Below are positions 16,402-24,721 of a stretch of 41,259 nucleotides of DNA, piece by piece. Position 1 is the first letter of the stretch; every line of letters begins with the position of its first letter. Origin of the DNA: an uncultured Clostridia bacterium (GTDB taxonomy: Bacteria; Bacillota; Clostridia; Oscillospirales; CAG-272); the NCBI GenBank assembly GCA_946410595.1, contig CAMKAU010000010.1:1-41259 (forward strand). Direction: 5' to 3'. The notes beneath the pieces are model-generated. The model did no database searches, was not told the origin of the DNA, and was given only the letters and a program-made list of their open reading frames with translations. A program made the position numbers and the translations under genes.

Positions 16402-16839
16402 ATGAAACGCGTCTACGTGAAAGAAGAATGGTGCCTCGGCTGTCACCTGTGCGAATACAACTGCGCCTTCGCGAACTCCAACCTGGAAGCCATGACCTCC
16501 CTCAAGGGGAAAAAGATCTTCCCGCGGATCCACGTGGAAGGCGGCGAGCGGATCACCTTTGCCGTTTCCTGCCGCCACTGCCGCGATCCGCTCTGCGTGA
16601 AAAGCTGTATCGCCGGCGCCATCTCCAAAAAAGAGGGCGTGGTCGTGATCGACCGGCAGAAGTGCGTGGGGTGTCTGACCTGCGTGCTGGTCTGCCCCTA
16701 CGGGGCGCTCGCGCCCGGCGAGGACGGCGCCATGCAGAAATGCGAGCTCTGCCTCGGCAACGCCTGCGGCGCGCCGGCGTGCGTCACGGGCTGTCCGAAC
16801 GGCGCCATCGTCTATGAAGAAAGGAGCGAGTCCGAATGA
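16402..16839 (+). CDS. Four-cluster [4Fe-4S] ferredoxin subunit
   Basis: This 145-residue electron-transfer subunit resembles HycB/DmsB-type polyferredoxins. Cysteines fall in four groups: 11, 14, 17, 21; 57, 60, 65, 69; 88, 91, 94, 98; and 114, 117, 122, 127, 131, enough for four [4Fe-4S] clusters. There is no signal peptide, so it is cytoplasmic. It lies four bases after the synthase gene and overlaps the flavoprotein gene by four bases (ATGA), so it probably links the flavoprotein to the FMN synthase. It is not the usual small 2[4Fe-4S] ferredoxin. Confidence 0.85.
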   Translation: MKRVYVKEEWCLGCHLCEYNCAFANSNLEAMTSLKGKKIFPRIHVEGGERITFAVSCRHCRDPLCVKSCIAGAISKKEGVVVIDRQKCVGCLTCVLVCPYGALAPGEDGAMQKCELCLGNACGAPACVTGCPNGAIVYEERSESE

Positions 16840-18068
16840 AACGCTACGTCATCATCGGCAACGGCACGGCGGCGGTCGGCTGTATCGAGGGGATCCGCTC
16901 GCTCGACGGCGAGGGCGGGATCACCGTGATCTCGGAGGAGGCCCGTCCCGTTTACAGCCGTCCGCTGATCTCCTACTACCTGGAAGGTAAGACCGATCTC
17001 AAACGGATGCAGTACCGCCCCGAGGGGTTCTATAAAGAAAACGGCTGCCGCGTGCTGTACGGACGGCGCGCCGTCTCCCTCGATCCGAAGGAAAAGACCG
17101 TTACCCTCGACGACGGCTCCTCCCTCCCGTACGACGCACTCTGCGTTGCCGCCGGCTCGCGGCCGTTCGTGCCGCCGTTCGAGGGACTGGAAACGGTCGA
17201 GCGGAAGTTCGGCTTTCTGACGCTTGACGACGCGCTGGCGCTGGAAGGCGCCCTGACGCCGGACGCGCGCGTCCTGATCGTCGGCGCCGGTCTGATCGGG
17301 CTGAAGTGCGCCGAGGGGATCCTTGCGCGCGTCGGCAGCGTGACGGTGTGCGACCTCGCCGACCGCGTACTCTCCAGCATCCTCGACGGGGACTCTGCCG
17401 CGCCGGTGCAGGCGCATCTGGAAAAGCGCGGGATCCGCTTTCTGCTCGGCGATACCGCCGTACGCTTTGAAGAAAACCGCGCGTATATGAAAAACGGCGG
17501 CGCGGTGGACTTTGATCTTCTCGTGCTCGCCGTCGGCGTGAAGGCGAACGCGGAGCTTGTAAAAGACGCCGGCGGCAGGGTAAACCGCGGCGTCGTGATC
17601 AACGAAAAAGGGGAAACGAGCCTGCCGGACGTTTACGCCGCGGGCGACTGCGCGGAGGGGTACGACGCTTCCCTCGGCGCAAACCGCGTCCTCGCGATCC
17701 TCCCGAACGCCTATCTGCAGGGACGGACTGCCGGCGTCAATATGGCGGGCGGCAGCGCGGCGCTTCGGAACGCGATCCCGATGAACGCGATCGGCTTTTT
17801 CGGTCTTTCCGTGATGTCCGCCGGCGTCTGCGACGGCGAAATGACAACGGAAAGGGAGGGCGGCGCGATCAAGCGTTTCTTTGTCAAAGACGGGCTACTG
17901 AAGGGCTTTATCCTCGTCGGCGCGCCGGAACGGGCGGGGATCTACACCTCGCTGATCCGGGAGCGGATCCCGCTTGACACCGTCGACTTCGAGCTGACGA
18001 AAAAAACCGCCACCAGTTTGATCTTTTCACCGGAAATCCGTAGACAAAAGTTCGGAGGCGTAGTATAA
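16836..18068 (+). CDS. FAD-dependent NAD(P)H oxidoreductase of the glutamate synthase complex
   Basis: This 410-residue protein belongs to the two-dinucleotide-binding-domain flavoproteins (nitrite reductase/rubredoxin reductase type). FAD binds at YVIIGNGTAAVGCIEGI (residues 4-20), NAD(P)H at RVLIVGAGLIGLKCAEGI (about 146-163), and the second FAD motif is LPDVYAAGDCAEG (about 266-278). It has no iron-sulphur cluster of its own, in contrast to GltD. It probably passes electrons between NAD(P)H and the polyferredoxin encoded just upstream. The stop TAA is separated from the next ATG by one base. Confidence 0.87.
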   Translation: MKRYVIIGNGTAAVGCIEGIRSLDGEGGITVISEEARPVYSRPLISYYLEGKTDLKRMQYRPEGFYKENGCRVLYGRRAVSLDPKEKTVTLDDGSSLPYDALCVAAGSRPFVPPFEGLETVERKFGFLTLDDALALEGALTPDARVLIVGAGLIGLKCAEGILARVGSVTVCDLADRVLSSILDGDSAAPVQAHLEKRGIRFLLGDTAVRFEENRAYMKNGGAVDFDLLVLAVGVKANAELVKDAGGRVNRGVVINEKGETSLPDVYAAGDCAEGYDASLGANRVLAILPNAYLQGRTAGVNMAGGSAALRNAIPMNAIGFFGLSVMSAGVCDGEMTTEREGGAIKRFFVKDGLLKGFILVGAPERAGIYTSLIRERIPLDTVDFELTKKTATSLIFSPEIRRQKFGGVV

Positions 18069-18069
18069 T

Positions 18070-18789
18070 ATGGTAATCAACGCAAAAGGGCTCGGGTATC
18101 GCGCCGTCAACGACGCGCTCCGCCGGGCGGAGGGGGACAGCGAGGTGACCGGCTGTCTCGGCCAGCGGTTTCTCTGCGCCGGGATGTCCGGCGGCTCCGT
18201 TACGATCGGGGGGATCCCCGGCAACGCGCTCGGCGCCTATCTCAACGGCGCGGAGATCACCGTCCGGGGCAACGCCCAGGACGCCGTCGGCGATACGATG
18301 AACAACGGCAAAATCGTCGTCCACGGCAACGTCGGGGACGCCGCGGGATACGCGATGCGCGGCGGCGCGATCTACGTGAAGGGAAACGCCGGATACCGCG
18401 CCGGGATCCACATGAAGGAATACCGGGAAAAGGTGCCGGTGATGGTGATCGGCGGTACGGTGGGCAGCTTCCTCGGCGAGTACCAGGCGGGCGGCGTGAT
18501 CGCGGTGCTCGGGCTCGGGCGGGGCGGCGGACGGATCGTCGGCAACTTCCCCTGTACGGGGATGCACGGCGGCAGGATGATCCTGCGCTCCGACGGGACG
18601 GACGTTCTCTTTCCCGCGCAGGTCACGGCGCGGCCCGCGACGGAAGCGGACCGGGAGGAGATTTTCCGGTACGTAACCGAATACGCGGCGCTCTTCGGCG
18701 CGGACGCGGCCGGGATCATGGACGCGCCCTTCACGGTCGTGACGCCGGACAGCAAAAATCCCTACAAGCAGCTTTACACGGCCAATTGA
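18070..18789 (+). CDS. Glutamate synthase GXGXG-motif domain protein (GltB3-like)
   Basis: This 239-residue protein equals the C-terminal beta-helix domain of glutamate synthase made as a separate chain. Repeating glycine turns are visible: GGSVTIGGIPGNALGAYLNG, VRGNAQDAVGDTMNNG, VHGNVGDAAGYAMRGG and VKGNAGYRAG, followed by GTVGSFLGEYQAGG. This domain has no catalytic residues; in fused enzymes it packs between the glutaminase and synthase parts and may shape the ammonia tunnel. CGGAGG precedes the start. Together with the two previous GltB-like proteins it makes a complete three-part synthase. Confidence 0.9.
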   Translation: MVINAKGLGYRAVNDALRRAEGDSEVTGCLGQRFLCAGMSGGSVTIGGIPGNALGAYLNGAEITVRGNAQDAVGDTMNNGKIVVHGNVGDAAGYAMRGGAIYVKGNAGYRAGIHMKEYREKVPVMVIGGTVGSFLGEYQAGGVIAVLGLGRGGGRIVGNFPCTGMHGGRMILRSDGTDVLFPAQVTARPATEADREEIFRYVTEYAALFGADAAGIMDAPFTVVTPDSKNPYKQLYTAN

Positions 18790-18805
18790 AAGACAGGAGA
18801 ATGAG

Positions 18806-20017
18806 ATGAAATATTCAAAAGACGAGGTCCTTCAGTACGTGGCGGAGGAAGGCGTAAAGTTTATCCGTCTCGCGTTCTGCGACGTGTTCGGCAAACAGAA
18901 GAATATCTCGATCATGCCGGACGAGCTGCCGCGCGCCTTTGAAGACGGGATCGCGTTCGACGCTTCCGCCGTCGCCGGGTTCGGCGGAGACGAGGCCCGC
19001 TCCGACCTTTTCCTCCGTCCCGAGCCGGAAACGCTTACCTGGCTCCCGTGGCGGCCGGAGCAGGGAAAGGTCGTGCGGATGTTCTGCCGGATCGCCTACC
19101 CGGACGGCAGACCGTTTGAATGCGATACGAGAAGTCTTTTGAAAAAAGCGGAAGAAGACGCGGCGGCGGCGGGGCTGACCTTTTACTTCGGGGCGGAAGA
19201 GGAGTTCTACCTCTTTGAGCTCGACGAACGCGGCCTCCCGACCAAAACGCCCTACGACCGCGCCGGCTATATGGATATCGCGCCGGAGGACAAGGGGGAA
19301 AACGTCCGCCGCGAGATCTGCCTGACGCTCGAGAAGATGGGGATTTTCCCGGAAAGCTCCCACCACGAGGAGGGCCCCGGGCAGAACGAGATCGACTTCC
19401 GCTATACGACGGCGCTGACCGCCGCCGACAACGTGATGACCTTCCGGACCGTCGTGAAAACGACGGCGCAGCGAAACGGCCTGTTTGCCGACTTTTCGCC
19501 GAAGCCGCTGGAAAACGCGCCGGGAAACGGCTTTCACCTCAACTGCTCCGTCCGGCCCGATCCCTCCTCCGAGCAGCTTTTCCGGGTGATCGCGGGGGTG
19601 CTGGACAAGGCCGTTCCCTGCACGCTCTTCTTTAACCCGACCGCCGCGTCCTACGCCCGGCTCGGGGAGATGAAGGCGCCGCGCTACGTTTCCTTTTCGG
19701 CGGAGAACCGCTCCCAGCTGATCCGCCTCCCCGCGGCGAAAGGCGAGTACCGGCGGGCGGAGCTCCGCTCCCCTGACCCGACCGCCAATCCCTATCTCGC
19801 CATGACGCTGATGATCCGGGCGGGGCTGCGCGGGATCGAAAGGAAGCTCGCCCTGCCGGAGCCGTTTGACCTCAACCTCTACCGGGCGGGCGAGGACGTT
19901 CTCTCTCGCCTGCAAAAGCTGCCCGCCGATCTGAGCGAAGCGCGCGCGGCGGCTCTGGCCGACGGGTTTATCCGGGAAAGCGTCCCGGCCGAGATCCTGC
20001 AAATCTACGCGCAATAA
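18806..20017 (+). CDS. glnA: Short type I-like glutamine synthetase
   Basis: This 403-residue protein has GSI motifs: LAFCDVFGKQKNISI, the metal ligands in FGAEEEFYLFE, HHEEGPGQNEIDF, APGNGFHLNCSV and the late AELRSPDPTANPYLAM. It is about 40 residues shorter than classical GlnA; the loss is in the C-terminal region that carries the adenylylation Tyr in proteobacteria, and the segment after the nucleotide site is compressed. It is next to a glutamate synthase, so it probably completes a GS-GOGAT cycle, but a related gamma-glutamyl ligase cannot be excluded. AGGAGA precedes the ATG. A full GSIII lies on the opposite strand at 11324. Confidence 0.85.
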   Translation: MKYSKDEVLQYVAEEGVKFIRLAFCDVFGKQKNISIMPDELPRAFEDGIAFDASAVAGFGGDEARSDLFLRPEPETLTWLPWRPEQGKVVRMFCRIAYPDGRPFECDTRSLLKKAEEDAAAAGLTFYFGAEEEFYLFELDERGLPTKTPYDRAGYMDIAPEDKGENVRREICLTLEKMGIFPESSHHEEGPGQNEIDFRYTTALTAADNVMTFRTVVKTTAQRNGLFADFSPKPLENAPGNGFHLNCSVRPDPSSEQLFRVIAGVLDKAVPCTLFFNPTAASYARLGEMKAPRYVSFSAENRSQLIRLPAAKGEYRRAELRSPDPTANPYLAMTLMIRAGLRGIERKLALPEPFDLNLYRAGEDVLSRLQKLPADLSEARAAALADGFIRESVPAEILQIYAQ

Positions 20018-20052
20018 CGGCGCCGAAACGCCGGAGAAAGGAGGGGGACCGT

Positions 20053-20637
20053 TTGAGTCTGGAAGAAAAATCTTACAGCGTGCTCGTCGTGTCCGCGGCG
20101 GAGCCGTTCAATCAGGCGCTGACCGAGCTGTTCCCCGCCGCCTCCTTCTCCCCGATCCGTACGGTAGGCGCCGTCAGCGCCGCCAAACGCGCCGTATCGG
20201 AGCGGGATTACGACTTTGTGATCGTCAATTCCCCGCTCCCCGACGATCCCGGCGTCCGCTTTGCCGTCGACTCGGTCTCCTCCGGCGGGACGATCGTTCT
20301 CTTTCTCGCCAAGGCCGAGCATTACCCCGACGCGTACGAACGGCTCGTCGGGCACGGGGTGTTTATGATGCAGAAGCCGATCGCGCGGTCCCTCTTCCAG
20401 ACGGCGGCCGGCTGGCTGATCAGCGCGCGGGAGCGGATCCGGAAAACGGAAACGAGGACCCTCTCCATCGAGGAAAAGATGAACGAGATCCGCCTTGTCA
20501 ACCGGGCGAAGTGGCTACTCATCAGCGAGCTGAAAATGACCGAGCCGGATGCGCACCGCTTTGTGGAAAAGCAGGCGATGGACCGCTCCGTTCCGAAGCG
20601 GCAGGTCGCGGAGGAGATCATTCAGACCTACGGCTGA
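20053..20637 (+). CDS. ANTAR-domain RNA-binding antiterminator with degenerate receiver domain
   Basis: This 194-residue regulator begins with TTG, preceded by AAAGGAGG. Residues 5-125 have a receiver fold, but the phosphoacceptor site reads VIVNSPLPDDPG, with Asn59 in place of Asp, and the acidic pair near residue 14 is missing, while the conserved Lys (MQKPIARSLF) remains. This suggests a pseudo-receiver, as in AmiR. The C-terminal 60 residues are an ANTAR domain (MNEIRLVNRAKWLLISELKM, EPDAHRFVEKQAMDRSV, VAEEIIQTY), which binds paired RNA hairpins to stop terminator formation. It closes the glutamate synthase operon; likely targets are the leaders at 13710-13777 and 13524-13570. Confidence 0.88.
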   Translation: MSLEEKSYSVLVVSAAEPFNQALTELFPAASFSPIRTVGAVSAAKRAVSERDYDFVIVNSPLPDDPGVRFAVDSVSSGGTIVLFLAKAEHYPDAYERLVGHGVFMMQKPIARSLFQTAAGWLISARERIRKTETRTLSIEEKMNEIRLVNRAKWLLISELKMTEPDAHRFVEKQAMDRSVPKRQVAEEIIQTYG

Positions 20638-20661
20638 TCCCGCGTTGTCAAAAACGATCGC

Positions 20662-20696
20662 AAACGGCGCCGGAAAGGAATCCGGCGCCGTTTTTT
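20662..20696 (+). terminator. Terminator of the glutamate synthase operon
   Basis: The thirteen-base-pair stem AAACGGCGCCGGA/TCCGGCGCCGTTT closes the loop AAGGAA and runs into TTTTTT (20691-20696). It lies 25 bp after the ANTAR gene. Confidence 0.88.
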
Positions 20697-20750
20697 GCCT
20701 TTTTTCCCCTTCTTTTGCCCGCGCGGTGGCGCAATTTTTTTGCCAAAACC

Positions 20751-20779
20751 TTGCAAAAAGACCGGCGCCGTGTTAGAAT
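20751..20779 (+). promoter_or_regulatory. Promoter of the acyltransferase-gltS operon
   Basis: TTGCAA (20751-20756), a 17-bp spacer and TAGAAT (20774-20779), with TG one base before the -10, form an extended -10 promoter. It starts a leader of about 70 bases. Confidence 0.7.
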
Positions 20780-20854
20780 AATGATACCTTTTTTCTCCAT
20801 TCCCGCAAAGGGACATCCCACACGAAAGGGGCGGACGGCGGCTCCGGACATTCT

Positions 20855-22045
20855 ATGAAACGAGACGAACGCTACGCGAGACCGGCGCATAAGCTGTGGT
20901 TTTTCTTCCTGCGGCGGTTTTTCTTTCTCTATACGCGGCTCTTTCTCGGCTTCCGGTGCCGCGACCGGTACCGGATCAAAAAAGGGGAGCCCGTGATCGT
21001 TCTCAGCAATCATCAGACAGACGAAGACCCCTTCTGCCTCTTCCCCGTGTTTGACGCCCCCGTCTATCCCGTCGCGACCGATCATATCTTTTCGGGAAAG
21101 CTCCGGAGCCGTCTTTTTTCTTATTTTTCGGTCATTCCGAAAAAGAAGGAGGCCTCCGACGCCAAAACGGTCTTAAAAATGTTCCGCCTGCTGAAAGGCG
21201 GCGCGTCGATCCTCCTCTTTCCCGAGGGGAACCGCACCTACGCGGAGTTTTGCTATCCGATCGCGCCGGGTCTTCCCGCTTTTATCAAAAAGACGAAGGC
21301 GACGATCGTTCTCTTTAATATCCGCGGCGGCACCGGCGTCAGTCCTCGCTTCAAAAACAAAAAGCGGCGCGGCCCCTTTACCGGAGAGATCCGGCGCGTC
21401 CTCCCGTACGCGGAATACGCCGGGATGGAGGACGGGGCGCTCTCCCGCCTGATCGCCGACACCCTGACCGTTTTTGACAGCGAAAGCGGCGCCCGCTACA
21501 AAAGCCGCCGGCGGGCGGAATACCTCGAACGGATGCTCTTTGCCTGTCCGCGCTGCGGCCAAACGGAAACGCTTTTTTCCGAGGGCGCCTTCCTTACCTG
21601 CCGGAGCTGCGGTCTGCGCGCGGAGTACGGCGAGGATCTGCGTCTTCACGGCCTTGACGGGTACGAACGGCTGGTCGACTGGTGGAACTTCCAGAAAAAC
21701 GCGGTGCGCAAAATGGAGATCCCGCCGAACCGCCCGGTCTTTTGCGACGAGGGCGTTACCCTCTTTTTCTCCACCCCCTTTGAAAAACGAAAACGCCTTG
21801 CCCGGGGCAAGCTCGCCCTGACCGGCGCCGCTCTCCGGTGCGGCGGGCACGCGTTTGAAACGGAGAAGATCTCCGCGGTCTCCGCCGTATCGGGGCGGAA
21901 CCTGACCTTCCGCTACGGGGAAAACGACTATACCCTGCGCGGCGGAAAACGCTTTAATCCCGTCAAGTACCTCTTTCTTTTGAACCGGCTCGGGAAGCGA
22001 CCCCAACCAAACGAAACGGAACAATCCGTTTATCCGGGAGACTGA
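20855..22045 (+). CDS. PlsC-like 1-acylglycerol-3-phosphate acyltransferase with zinc ribbon
   Basis: This 396-residue protein has the acyltransferase motifs NHQTDEDPF (HX4D, His53-Asp58) and LFPEGNRTYA (Glu124), which normally acylate lysophosphatidate in membrane phospholipid synthesis. A basic amphipathic or membrane segment (KLWFFFLRRFFFLYTRLFLGF) lies at residues 13-33. After the acyltransferase domain comes a zinc ribbon (Cys231, 234, 249, 252) and about 140 further residues without a known motif, so the protein is longer than ordinary PlsC (about 240). The substrate is therefore uncertain. Its stop is one base before the gltS-like start, so the two are co-translated. Confidence 0.8.
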   Translation: MKRDERYARPAHKLWFFFLRRFFFLYTRLFLGFRCRDRYRIKKGEPVIVLSNHQTDEDPFCLFPVFDAPVYPVATDHIFSGKLRSRLFSYFSVIPKKKEASDAKTVLKMFRLLKGGASILLFPEGNRTYAEFCYPIAPGLPAFIKKTKATIVLFNIRGGTGVSPRFKNKKRRGPFTGEIRRVLPYAEYAGMEDGALSRLIADTLTVFDSESGARYKSRRRAEYLERMLFACPRCGQTETLFSEGAFLTCRSCGLRAEYGEDLRLHGLDGYERLVDWWNFQKNAVRKMEIPPNRPVFCDEGVTLFFSTPFEKRKRLARGKLALTGAALRCGGHAFETEKISAVSAVSGRNLTFRYGENDYTLRGGKRFNPVKYLFLLNRLGKRPQPNETEQSVYPGD

Positions 22046-22046
22046 T

Positions 22047-23456
22047 ATGATGTGGCGATTTGATCTGACCCAGTACGACGCCGTATGGAGCGTTGCGGTC
22101 AACCTCGGCCTTCTCCTCATCGCGCTGCTGATCGGCAACGCGCTGAGGCGGAGCGTTCCGTTTTTGCGGAAGGCGTTTATCCCCAGCGCCCTGATCGGGG
22201 GGCTTTTGCTCTTTTTTGCCAATCTCATCGCCGAAAAGGTGAGCGGCTCTCCGCTGACCGACGCGCGGATCATGCAGGTCGTGACCTACCACGCGCTCGG
22301 GATCGGCTTTATCGCCATGGCGCTCAAGACGGTGGAACAGAACAAAAACCGCAAGTTAGGGCTCCTCGCGCTGCAAAACGGTCTCCTGACCGGCGGGACC
22401 TATATGCTGCAGGCGGTCGTGGGGATCGCCGTTTCCCTCCTCTTTTACGCGGCGGGCGCGGCGCTCTTTTACGACGCGGGCGTGCTGCTTCCCCTCGGCT
22501 TCGGCCAGGGGCCGGGCAACGCCTTGACCTGGGACGTCAACTTCGGCGCTTACGGCTTTGACGGCAACGGCAGCTTCGGGCTGACGGTCGCCTCGATCGG
22601 CTTTATCGTCGCGTCGGTGGTCGGGGTGGCGTACATCAATATCTTCAAAAAGAAGGGACAGATCGTCCCGAAAACCGCCGGCGCCGTCCGGACGGTGGAG
22701 GATTTTGAAGGGAGCAACGAGATCGAGGACTGCGAGTCAGTCGATAAGATCTCGATCCAGTTCGCCTTCGTCGCGCTCGCCTACGCCGGCGCCTTCGGGA
22801 TCATGTTCCTCTTCGCCAAACTCAGCGACGTTACGGGCGTCAAGCTCTTCAACGATATCGCCTGGGGCTTCAACTTTATCTGGGGCGTGATCTGCGCCAC
22901 GGCGATCAAGGCCGCCATGCGCGCCTTTGAACGCAAAAAAGTCGTCCGGAGCCGCTATATCAACAACTACCAGATGGACCGCATCTCCGGCTTCGCTTTC
23001 GATATGATGATCATCGCCGGCGTCGCCGCCATCGACATCCGCGTGGTGACCAGGTACGCGTGGATGATCGCCGCCCTCTCGGCGGCGGGCGCGGCCGCGA
23101 CCGCCGTTTACGTCCGCTTCATCTGCAAGCGGTGCTTTGCGGGTTTCGAGCACGAGGCGTTTTTAGTGAACTTCGGCACGCTGACCGGCACCGCCTCCAA
23201 CGGGATGATCCTGCTGCGCGAGACCGACCCAAACTACGAAACGCCGACCGGCAGCATCTTCATCCTCTCGCAGTTCCCCGCCATGGCGGCGGTCGCCCCG
23301 CTCCTGCTTTTGCTCAACCTGAGCGCGGGGAGTCTCGGCGGCTGTCTGCTCTCCCTCGGGATCTTCTTTCTCCTCTTTGTCGCCTATACCGTCTTCCTCG
23401 TCCTCTCCGCGAAAAAGAGAAGCCGGGCGAACGCCCAAACGCCGCCGGCCCCATGA
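22047..23456 (+). CDS. Sodium/glutamate symporter-like (ESS family) carrier
   Basis: This 469-residue membrane protein has about ten to twelve hydrophobic segments. LPLGFGQGPGNALTWD and, in the second half, NFGTLTGTASNGMILLRE form two inverted-repeat-like substrate motifs typical of GltS-family carriers. A central hydrophilic loop (KKKGQIVPKTAGAVRTVEDF) separates the halves. GltS imports glutamate with Na+, which fits a neighbourhood of glutamate and glutamine genes; the substrate is not proven. The start is ATGATG just after the acyltransferase stop. A bidirectional terminator follows. Confidence 0.8.
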   Translation: MMWRFDLTQYDAVWSVAVNLGLLLIALLIGNALRRSVPFLRKAFIPSALIGGLLLFFANLIAEKVSGSPLTDARIMQVVTYHALGIGFIAMALKTVEQNKNRKLGLLALQNGLLTGGTYMLQAVVGIAVSLLFYAAGAALFYDAGVLLPLGFGQGPGNALTWDVNFGAYGFDGNGSFGLTVASIGFIVASVVGVAYINIFKKKGQIVPKTAGAVRTVEDFEGSNEIEDCESVDKISIQFAFVALAYAGAFGIMFLFAKLSDVTGVKLFNDIAWGFNFIWGVICATAIKAAMRAFERKKVVRSRYINNYQMDRISGFAFDMMIIAGVAAIDIRVVTRYAWMIAALSAAGAAATAVYVRFICKRCFAGFEHEAFLVNFGTLTGTASNGMILLRETDPNYETPTGSIFILSQFPAMAAVAPLLLLLNLSAGSLGGCLLSLGIFFLLFVAYTVFLVLSAKKRSRANAQTPPAP

Positions 23457-23478
23457 CCCCGTCGCAGAAAAAGAAAAG

Positions 23479-23511
23479 AAAGCCCGTCTGTCGGACAGAC
23501 GGGCTTTTTCC
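23479..23511. terminator. Bidirectional terminator between gltS-like gene and the switch cluster
   Basis: The stem AAAGCCCGTCTG/CAGACGGGCTTT closes TCGGA and is followed by TTTTTC and further T-runs on the plus strand. The minus strand has A/T-rich GGCTTTCTTTTCTTTTT after the hairpin. It separates convergent operons. Confidence 0.85.
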
Positions 23512-23535
23512 GTTTTTGTTTTCCGGCGGAGCGCG

Positions 23536-24720
23536 TCAGAAGGTAAGGGTTTCCGTCCGCGGGAGAAGGTCGGCAAAGCGCCGGCGGCAGTTTTCGATGA
23601 CGGCTTTGCCCTCCTCGCTCTGAAGACCCCCGCGGCGGATCGTGCGGCGCATGATGCGCGTGTAGCCCACGATCATCGCTTTTTCCGCCGCCGCTTTCAG
23701 GGCGTTTTCGTCCGCGCCGGGGAAATAGAGCGCCAGCATCTTCTCCCAGAGCCCGCGGCCGGTCTCCTGCGTGATGCCGAGGAAGTTCCGGATGATCTCG
23801 GGATCCAGCTCGGAATACCCGACGTAGGCGTTATACATACTTGCGAGCTCAAAGACGGGATGCCCGTGGCAGAGGGTGTCCATATCGATCAGGAGGGTCT
23901 CCCCGTTCTGGAGCATCACGTTTTTGATATGATAGTCGCCGTGCATCATGTGATCGTCCTCCGGCACGGCGGCGATCAGCGAGTAGAGCTTTTCGTACTG
24001 ATCGGCGGGCAGATAATCCCGGAGAAACTCCGCCCAGTCGAGCGCGACGGCGCGCATATCGGGCATCGTATCGGGCTTGACGACGGTGGAATGGATCAGC
24101 TTGAGCAGATCCACGCTCATCGCGGCGATCTCGTCCACGGTTTTCTCTCCGCGGATCAGGAGCTTGGCGAAGCTGGTCGCGTTGAGCAGCTCGAACACCG
24201 AGCCGTAGCCGCCTCCCTCGATGCGGACGACGTCGTAGGGAATGGCCGTCGGCACCCCGAGAACGAAGGCCGAGCGGGCCAGCTCGCGCTCGCGGTGGAT
24301 CTCCGGCAGCGCGTCCGGGTTGAGATAGACCTTGACGATCGTGTCCGGGTCGATGCGGTAGACCTTGCCGTTTGCGCCCTGCCCGATGACCTCGCACCCC
24401 TCGACCGAGATCAGGCGGTACGCCTTGCGGATCTCCATCATCTCGGTAAACCCGGTCATATCGAAGACCTCGTAGACCTCCGGGCTGACGTTGATCAGTT
24501 TGGTATCGGCGATCGCCTTTTTCAGACGGAGGACGACGCGGAGCCCCGCCGAGGAGATATAGGCGAGCTTATCGCAATCAACCGAAACGGAGGTCGGCCG
24601 GTATTGCTCGCAGAGCGCCGTGACCCCTTTTTCCAGCTCCGCGGCGTTCGTTGAGTCGATATGCCCGGCGACCCCGATCGTCAGAGCGCCGTTTTCGTTT
24701 GTGTGCGTGAGATTCATCAT
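23536..24720 (-). CDS. STAS domain fused to an APH-like phosphotransferase (TIGR02172-like)
   Basis: About 394 residues. Residues 1-105 form a STAS domain (LTIGVAGHIDSTNAAELEKG, then YISSAGLRVVL, where a serine of SSAGL is the expected phosphorylation site). The rest resembles aminoglycoside/choline phosphotransferases: EVIGQGANGKVYRI as nucleotide loop, HGDYHIKNVML as catalytic loop and LIDMDTL as metal site. Such kinases phosphorylate small molecules; the substrate is unknown. I chose the ATG at 24720, ten bases after AAGGAG, one base after the upstream stop; a TTG at 24738 would overlap that gene. Last of five genes in the switch operon; its STAS part could be a substrate of either kinase domain encoded upstream. 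Confidence 0.8.
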   Translation of the reverse strand: MMNLTHTNENGALTIGVAGHIDSTNAAELEKGVTALCEQYRPTSVSVDCDKLAYISSAGLRVVLRLKKAIADTKLINVSPEVYEVFDMTGFTEMMEIRKAYRLISVEGCEVIGQGANGKVYRIDPDTIVKVYLNPDALPEIHRERELARSAFVLGVPTAIPYDVVRIEGGGYGSVFELLNATSFAKLLIRGEKTVDEIAAMSVDLLKLIHSTVVKPDTMPDMRAVALDWAEFLRDYLPADQYEKLYSLIAAVPEDDHMMHGDYHIKNVMLQNGETLLIDMDTLCHGHPVFELASMYNAYVGYSELDPEIIRNFLGITQETGRGLWEKMLALYFPGADENALKAAAEKAMIVGYTRIMRRTIRRGGLQSEEGKAVIENCRRRFADLLPRTETLTF

Positions 24721-24721
24721 A

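Noticed and set aside
20662-20693. Terminator loop AAGGAA with A1 and G4
   Set aside because: It follows the operon and forms one stable terminator without an alternative pairing, so the loop match is probably chance.
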